Positions 57,790 through 64,000 of a stretch of DNA of 64,000 nt are shown here, in pieces. A program made the position numbers and the translations under genes. Source of the DNA: Angiostrongylus vasorum (lineage: Eukaryota > Nematoda > Chromadorea > Rhabditida > Metastrongylidae). The notes below the pieces were generated by a model. It saw nothing but the letters and a program-made list of their open reading frames with translations. It was not told where the DNA came from and did no database searches. The stretch spans positions 589,440 through 653,439 of the forward strand of contig JADANN010000001.1 of the NCBI GenBank assembly GCA_018806985.1. The letters are read 5' to 3'. How positions within the stretch are numbered: the first letter of the stretch is position 1; each line of letters opens with the position of its first letter.

Positions 57790-60190
57790 CCCTCGTCGAT
57801 TTGCTGGTTCATCGATTCTATGTTTCATATGAGCTATGTGACTACTACATGATACGTGTTTTTTGTGGAAGCCGTTTTGCTTCGTTGTTGACTGACACCG
57901 CTTTTCCTCTATCGTCAACTTCTCTTCTTGTATGAACTATTAATGGATCTTTCACTTAAGCCGCCTATTTACCTACCAAATTTTCAACTTATTCCAGAGA
58001 TTTGAGTTGCACGAACTACTTTCTCGATGTGAAGTGCGTTAAATGGTCTTCGATAGCGATTTTTGAGTGCTTTGTGAATGATGTAGAGCACAAGAGCGGT
58101 GGATTCAAAAAAGATGAACAGGAATTTACAAGTTCAAACGTTAATTGGGCTCCCTGGGAAAACAAAAATCAGCTCACATTGCCGATTTCTTCAAGTTAGT
58201 TCTTTCCACAGCTATTCCATCTTCCCAGTCGACCTCATTGTACAGTCATTAATACCAGCCGTTCTATGCAATAGGCGCTTTTCAAATTGTTCGTTCTTCT
58301 GATAACATTAGCCATATGCTCCTTGTTTCGTTTAAGTGATAGGAAAATCATACCGGAAAAAAAACAATACAATGAAGAAAGTTAAACAGTAACGATGTCG
58401 CTGTTGAAATTATCGACAACATGCTGAGTGTAATTCAGTATAACCGTAGTGATGCTGAGATATTTGCAAAACTCCAGGAAGCTCGTGTCCACATAGGCGA
58501 AGTAAATTTCTGTACATCAGCACGTAACTCAGCAGTAGGAAAGAGTCTTCGAGAGCTTGAATACTTGACGAGTTAAATGAAGAGAGATCGCCTTGTCGAC
58601 GTTTTTTGCAACGACATTCATAAAGAAGGCAAAATAGCCAAGAAGCAGCTAAAGCAACACGCGAAATGTTCCAAGGCCTTATGGACGATGAATTCGAGGA
58701 GAGCGGATCAAATGTAAGAAGTGCCGTGATCCGCACAGTACACGTGACGACTGGCCATGTAAAATAAAATAGATAAGAGATGACTAAGACATGACTATTC
58801 TCTTGTCGAACAAAATGTGCTTCGTATCAATGGCACTTAGAGCAAATTTTTACGAAAAACAATTGAAACCATCACAGTTTTTGTGATAGGTCGGATGTGT
58901 TGACAATGTCAATACCCTCGTTTCGTAACCGATCGGCATCAAAATCGCCATGACAACAGCCGTCGTTCGGATTTCCGCGCTCGTCCTTGCCTAGATTTCT
59001 AAAAATTTCTGTTAACTCTAAATATTGATCGTGTTATCATCGGCAGTTATCAAAGCACATGAATATCTAAAAACTTTATGATTCCGAATGCTGCAGGACG
59101 GGTTGTTTTCACAAAATCAGATAACCACCGACCGCTAATCAGTAAGAAAATGCCTTTTATAAAAGGACATCATCGATGAGATTGCTTCATTGTTACGATG
59201 TTCCGCTCCAGCAGACACTACTCGATGCCGTTAGCAAGACTCCACGGTTCGCAAGGAACAACTGCCGTCGACACTCGAATCGAGCCAGCGGTGTACTGAA
59301 GAAGGCGATGTGGCTGGAATGTCAACCGATTAGAAGTTTTTATTGTATGTAAGTTGTAAAACATTTTGTGTATGTTTAACAATACAGTAAGATATTGACT
59401 ATTTAAACGAGGACCAAATGAAGATAGGTTTTCAAGAACTGGGCGAATATATGCTGTTTTTGTGAGGGAAAACTTTTCACTTCATCGTCGTCATAATTAA
59501 TGCATTTCAGCTCTAACAACTCAAGCAACTGTCCACCCAGTCGTGCCGCTAAAACATGATGAATGAATGATCTGAACTAAACCCACCTTTCTTTATCGTA
59601 TGCAAGAATATACACTTTTGTTATCACAAATTTTTTGGGAATTCTTAATAAAGATTTGCTTTAAGCGAAGTATGGACCATTCAAAAGTAGAAACAGACAA
59701 GTTGGTATTTCTCTCGTTCGACTCATCCCCCTAAAACATTTCTGGAAGGGATTTCGTAGAACCAACGCATTACATGCATGAACAAAGCTCAATGTCTTTT
59801 TTAATAGTGTGGTTTATCAAATAGGTCACCTTAAATAGTCGGTACCCATCGCTGCTGAGCGCATAGAACGCAAAATCTACAAGTGTTGTTCAAGTAACTT
59901 CATGAATGAACAAGAATTTTTGGATGAAGGAAGAAACTGAGCTCAAAATTTTACTTATTTTCTGGAAAATTGGAGAAGACCTGAAATGGCCGTGATGAAG
60001 ATCTGACAAACGTTTGCAAGTGTTTGCTTTATCAGTAATATTAGTTGTTGGCTCGTGTATCATTGTGTGACCGGAGTAACAGTCGGTGAAATGAAATTGT
60101 CTTCCTTCTTATACCTTTGGAAAGCGAAAAAAAACATAATTTTTTTTATTTAAAGGCTACTTTGAGCTTTTCGGTAAAACTTGTGTTTGT
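57790..60190. other. No recognised gene; small repeat H scrap
   Basis: GATGCTGAGATATTTGCAAA ACTCC at about 58452 is a repeat H scrap. Plus-strand peptides around 58560-58735 (AAKATREMFQGLMDDEFEES) and 59195-59290 (ending DTRIEPAVY and a stop) look mildly coding but cannot be assigned. Confidence 0.35.
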
Positions 60191-60470
60191 ATTTGCTAGG
60201 TGTCACCTTAAAAATTTCACAAGACGAGCACGTATCGAATTCTAAAGGCCTGTGGAACACCGGAGATGAAATCGTTCGCAAATTGGGACTTGGCAGTGGA
60301 TGATCATCAGGTTCTGATCCAGATACCCAGAATCGCCGTTCAAAACGTCTTGGATCGAGATCCTTTGCTGAAATGTGTGTCGAAGTGCAAAGTGCGCATG
60401 GGTTATTTGGTACAAAACGCGTCTTATATTTTTCCTTTCCCTTTTTTTCTAAACTTTATCGCCTGGTGTC
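60190..60470 (+). other. Coding-like segment, unassigned
   Basis: Two overlapping plus-strand readings, KGLWNTGDEIVRKLGLGSG and, after a stop, SSGSDPDTQNRRSKRLGSRS FAEMCVEVQ, suggest a decayed exon. It might belong to the upstream part of the cbp-1-like pseudogene but shows no diagnostic motif. Confidence 0.3.
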
Positions 60471-60544
60471 GAACTGGAACTGTGCATTAAAAAATTCTGG
60501 GCTGTGGCATCAAAAAAACTGGAGAAAATATTTCTAAAAAATCT

Positions 60545-60880
60545 AACTTTTACTCGTGCGCTGCTCAGACATTCGAAACCTACATGGTCTTTGAGACACA
60601 TCGATGAGGAAGCGTAAATGGGCTGATCACATAATAAAAGGATCAGGTGACAAATAGAGGAAAAGAGCAGTGGAATGGACTTTAAGAGAATGCAAGCGTT
60701 TTTTGAAAGACCACCGAAACGATGGTTGGGCTTGTTCGTGGATAGTGTAAGCCACTTGTATTCGCAGATGGAAACGTTTTTTAGGAATTCAAGACGCTCC
60801 TCATGGACGTAACCATGCTCGAGGCAGACCATCGTCATTGGCTACTCGAAAGAGAAACGAATGGGAATTCCGCTATAGCC
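60545..60880 (+). mobile_element. RTE-C 3' fragment, degenerate
   Basis: RKWADHIIKGSGDK then RKRAVEWTLRECKRFLKD and, after shifts, RGRPSSLATRKRNEWEF. These correspond to HRWSGHITKRTDDRW, TKRTVEWTPRECKPLPG and IAREENEW near the C-terminus of RTE-C. Confidence 0.85.
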
Positions 60881-60974
60881 CACACCACCAATGGATACCA
60901 GTCGTCCAAGCAGTATGGGTTGCAAACGTAGAGCATTTGTGTTAAAAGATGAAAAAAAGATAAAGTTCTTGGAA

Positions 60975-61200
60975 CTAGTCAATCCCTAAGGGAAGCGCCC
61001 TGTATTCCACTTCATTGAACATCGTTTGGAGGTGAAGGGATGCATATCTTGCTTTTACAATGACTCATGATGGCCTACCGATGTATCGGGCCAGTGCTAC
61101 TATCTTCCCAGACAAGTCTGGTACCAGTTTGCCGACCCCAGAGGGATGGAAGGCTTGGTGGAACTTGGGCGCGGTGATCGATCCCGCGATGGCCATGCGC
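60975..61200 (-). repeat. SINE copy, head partly lost
   Basis: CTAGTCAATCCCTAAGGGAA, CAGACAAGTCTGGTACCAGT, GGATGGAAGGCTTGGTGGAA and box B-like GGGATCGATCACCGCGCCC on the minus strand; the box A part is absent. Confidence 0.68.
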
Positions 61201-61231
61201 GATAATGGGATTTCGTGTGGAGTGATTAGAT

Positions 61232-61445
61232 AGGAAGTGGGAAGAAAGCTTTGCCAGCATGCGACTAGTTTGATGCCAGGACGGTGGTGACACCTGGTAT
61301 TGTTTAGTCTTAGCTGGACTTCCGAATGAAAGGGTTGGACTCTTTCGCACTTAGGAGGCCCTGCTGAGCGGATGAACCCTCCACTATACAAAGATTGATA
61401 ACCAGGAACGCCTATCAGCAACGATGAGGCGGTAAACCGTCTGAG
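61232..61445 (-). repeat. Repeat D, partial and diverged
   Basis: TTTGATGCCAGGACGGTGGT, TATTGTTTAGTCTTAGCTGG, and the outer end CAACGATGAGGCGGTAAACC GT. Confidence 0.65.
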
Positions 61446-61618
61446 TGGTAAATGCAAGACCGAAACAACTAGTTAACAGTTTATACGAATTTTGCTGAAG
61501 GAACTTTATTCTACTTTCAGCACCTTTTTTACGCAGCCGCTGTTTAAGTCGTTTTCAGTTTGCTTTTCGTTCTTTGAACAATTCACTTTTTGAATTGTTC
61601 AGATCCGTACATTTCTAG

Positions 61619-63801
61619 GTGTTCCCGGAGGGGGTTCGTTTGCGAGAACCTGTCGAAAGATGAGATGCTGTCCCAAGCAGGGAAATCGTTTCGTGGCAAA
61701 GAGATTACCGCAAAACAGGCTGTCACGGAATTGCCGCATAACAGGTTGTCACGGTTTTTGGAAGATCGGATTTGTGGATCTTTCACTTTTCTCGCGGTCC
61801 TACGAACAATTTTCATTTCCAAAGTAAGACCTAACACCTAAATATAGATTTTTTTTTGTTGCCTATATTGTGTTGTCATTTGCGTTTACATCACCGAAAG
61901 TGCCAGTAGGAACTGATTTATCACGAACTGAGGGTGATGCGTGTTTTTCTTTTCTCTGCTTAATGTTGTTAAATAAGCAGTTTCGCTTAGGCCTAAAGTG
62001 CGATTTAGGAGAGCCAAGTGGAATCGTTTCGATTAGGCTTGAAATGTCGTTTAGAGACGTAATGTTTTCGAAGCATCTGCACCAGATTTGTTATTTCTCA
62101 CTAGTAATAGTAATGAAATCCCTCCGAAAAAGTGCTTGTTGAAGGTGTTGCGATTTGAGTCGTTTAGTGAACCAGAATATTTTTCGCAGTCGGTTCAAAA
62201 CAACCTTAGTTGTGAACTGAATATTTCAGGTGAACGCATTGCTTAAGAATAAACTGCCAAATAATTCCGATCAATATGTGGCGATAAATCAAACCTTATG
62301 CATTCAGGAGAAGGAAGTCGAACTTAAGCCGTTGGTGAAAGCGGAGTAGTTTCCTGAGGTGTTCCTTTTTATGGCCTTCCATCGGTTCTTAGAATTTGTC
62401 GATGCTTTTGTAACTTTCAATATGTTCATTAAATACTATCAATTAGTTTTCAACTTTGGGCATTCAGGTATGGCCTCCAGGGATTTCCGGACCACTTCTC
62501 GTGCAGAATGAAAGCTGTTTTTGCGTTTGAGATTATAGATGGCATTAAGGTGTGTTTCTTCGGACTCTATGTTCAAGAGCATGGAACTAACTATAAGGAG
62601 CCAAACTCAAGGTAGGTCGTTCTATACGGACGTGGTACAATATATACTCATGCAATGAAATGGAATAAAGCGTGACAAACATTAAGGATTAAATACAAAG
62701 TAACTGTTTGCGCAACACAACAGTTGTTTCAGGCAAGTATACATATCTTATATGGACTCCGCGAGTTTCTTCCAAGGGAACTGAGCACGGAGGTATTTCA
62801 GGAGATCTTGCTGGGATATCTCGAGTGAGTTCTATCGAGAACTTTTCTTCGCGTATTCTGTTTGGGCAGCGACGTCACAAGTGTCGAAATATTTTGTACC
62901 TTTAGCTATATTAAGCAACTTGGACACAATAGGGCTCATATTTGGGCATGTCCCACCGTCGTCTGATTGTTTTGATTACATCTTTCACTGCCTCCCACCT
63001 AAGCAAAAGATGCCGAAACGGAAGAGGTTGCGGGTAATTGACAAAGTTTATTGCTGTTGTTTTTTTCTCTAAAAACATCTTGCTCATTTGATCAATTTAG
63101 TATTTTTTAACGAGTGATAGAAAAAATGATAGAAAAAGGTGTAGCTGAAGAAACGACCACCGAGCTCAAGGACATTTACTAGCGAGTGACCCGAAATTAG
63201 AGTTAGATGAAGACGTGTCGACGTCATCGTTTTCGCTCTGAGAATCTTTTCAGGCGCGTGATGGTAATTTTACCACACCGATGAGCTTGCCGTATTTTGA
63301 GGGCGGTTTCTGGCCAAATGTGATTGAAGACTGTATACGATTCGCTCAGTGCTATGTGTTTGGAGCAAATTTCTTTACGTTTCCGAATGTTGCCAGTGTA
63401 CTTTTAGTGAAGTTGGTGATGAGGACGCTCGGCGTCGTGAAGGAGTTGCTGAGGCAGATGAAGGTGACGCATGTCAGCCGGGTGACAGTGGAAACAAAAA
63501 GAGGTATGCACAGTTGGAGCACCTTCGTTGTTTGTATTCACTTCCTAGTTTTTTTTTAAATTTAAATGTGCGATCACTTATTCTGTTTATAATAACAGTT
63601 GCTGATATGTAGTCATTTAAAGAAAGCTAAAAAATGGTGTGAACGTGGACAGAGTTAATTTTGCACTTGTTTTTTGCAGGCCAAGTAACGAGATGAATGA
63701 GCTGGAGAAGAATTCGAGGACAAATGAAAAGAACCATGGGAATTCTATTGATAGTAAGGTGGCCGCTAAGCTGTATTCACGGCTTGAAAAAACACAAAGA
63801 G
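61619..63801 (+). pseudogene. cbp-1: CBP/p300 histone acetyltransferase pseudogene (PHD end and HAT core), introns retained
   Basis: The intact protein is a nuclear co-activator that acetylates histones. Exons seen: 61619-61772 (VFPEG, FVCENLSKDEM, LPHNRLSRFLEDRI); 62230-62345 (VNALLKNKLPNNSDQYVAIN, KEVELKPLVKA); 62468-62612 (MKAVFAFEIIDGIKVCFFGL YVQEHGTNY); 62733-62824 (VYISYMDSASFF, ELSTEVFQEILLGYL); 62906-63033 (YIKQLGHNRAHIWACP, DYIFHCLPPKQKMPKRKRL); about 63111-63188; 63254-63503 (LPYFEGGFWPNVIEDCIR); 63680-63801 (SIDSKVAAKLYSRLEK). Damage: one-base shifts near 61631, 62777, 62938, 63125, between 63335 and 63400, and at 63797. Stops replace the Trp-Tyr expected at 63114-63119, and there is another stop near 63179. 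The acceptor before 63111 and the donor after 63188 are missing. Retained introns argue for a duplicated copy, not a processed one. Confidence 0.9.
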
Positions 63802-64000
63802 GTGTGTGTTGATTTAGCAATGTAAGTCGAAGGTCAATGACTTTCAATCTTCCTGATGCTGAAGTATTTTTCCAAAAATCACTCGTTTTGTTTTATTATA
63901 AGTTTTGGTCGCGTACTTCATGCTTTTCGCTTCTTTTTAATAATAACGGCTTTCATAAGATTTATTAAGGCCGAGTTTTGGTTAGCAGCTGAACTCATGA
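63802..64000. other. Downstream of the last recognised pseudogene exon
   Basis: Starts with a GTGTGT donor. The next CBP exon (expected to open with the VFFVIRL segment) was not found before the window ends. Confidence 0.5.

Noticed and set aside
62335..62350. Apparent stop after KPLVKAE in the cbp-1-like copy
   Set aside because: Reading GA|GTAGTT as a splice donor joins cleanly to the next exon (EYGLQGFPD), so this is not counted as a lesion.

Overview
The window looks like nuclear DNA of a clade V parasitic (strongylid, hookworm-like) nematode. This rests on nematode-style exons with TTTCAG-type acceptors, a UNC-2-like calcium channel, and a dense load of RTE-type LINEs, tRNA-derived SINEs and short inverted-repeat elements. 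The species cannot be fixed from sequence alone. No bacterial genes, operons, CRISPR arrays or rRNA genes were seen. Repeat family labels used here (RTE-A, RTE-C, repeat D, repeat H, GTTTCGAC family) are my own.

Left arm (1-11 kb, minus strand): nine in-frame exons of a Cav2-type voltage-gated calcium channel alpha-1 subunit (unc-2 orthologue). They cover part of the N-terminus and domain I, S1 through S6 with the pore loop. The gene continues past position 1. Its introns hold two SINE copies, a three-unit minisatellite and a foldback repeat. The last exon carries one extra base in a homopolymer.

Middle (11-57 kb): a repeat graveyard with no confidently intact host gene. It holds RTE-A1 (23.4-26.8 kb, +), RTE-A2 (31.8-35.7 kb, -), a 5'-truncated RTE-A4 (37.0-38.0 kb, -), RTE-C (40.6-43.9 kb, -, complete with a 13-bp target-site duplication) and RTE-A3 (43.9-48.4 kb, +). 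A2 and A3 lie head to head and carry the same ~1.55-kb insertion at the same site, so the insertion preceded the copying. Around them are tRNA-headed SINEs, a ~390-bp non-autonomous element (repeat D) whose 3' end resembles that of RTE-C, MITE-like elements built on a GTTTCGAC-type terminal motif, a near-perfect 290-bp palindrome, and large TA/CA microsatellites. A few orphan exon-like segments (22.3, 53.6 and 55.3 kb) may belong to unidentified genes.

Right arm (57-64 kb, plus strand): two degenerate RTE-C fragments, then an intron-containing pseudogene of the CBP/p300 acetyltransferase (cbp-1-like). It spans the end of the PHD/RING region, the HAT core and the start of the ZZ-proximal region. 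It carries several single-base indels, in-frame stops and damaged splice sites.

The only apparently working gene is the channel; the rest records repeated retrotransposition, local duplication and gene decay.
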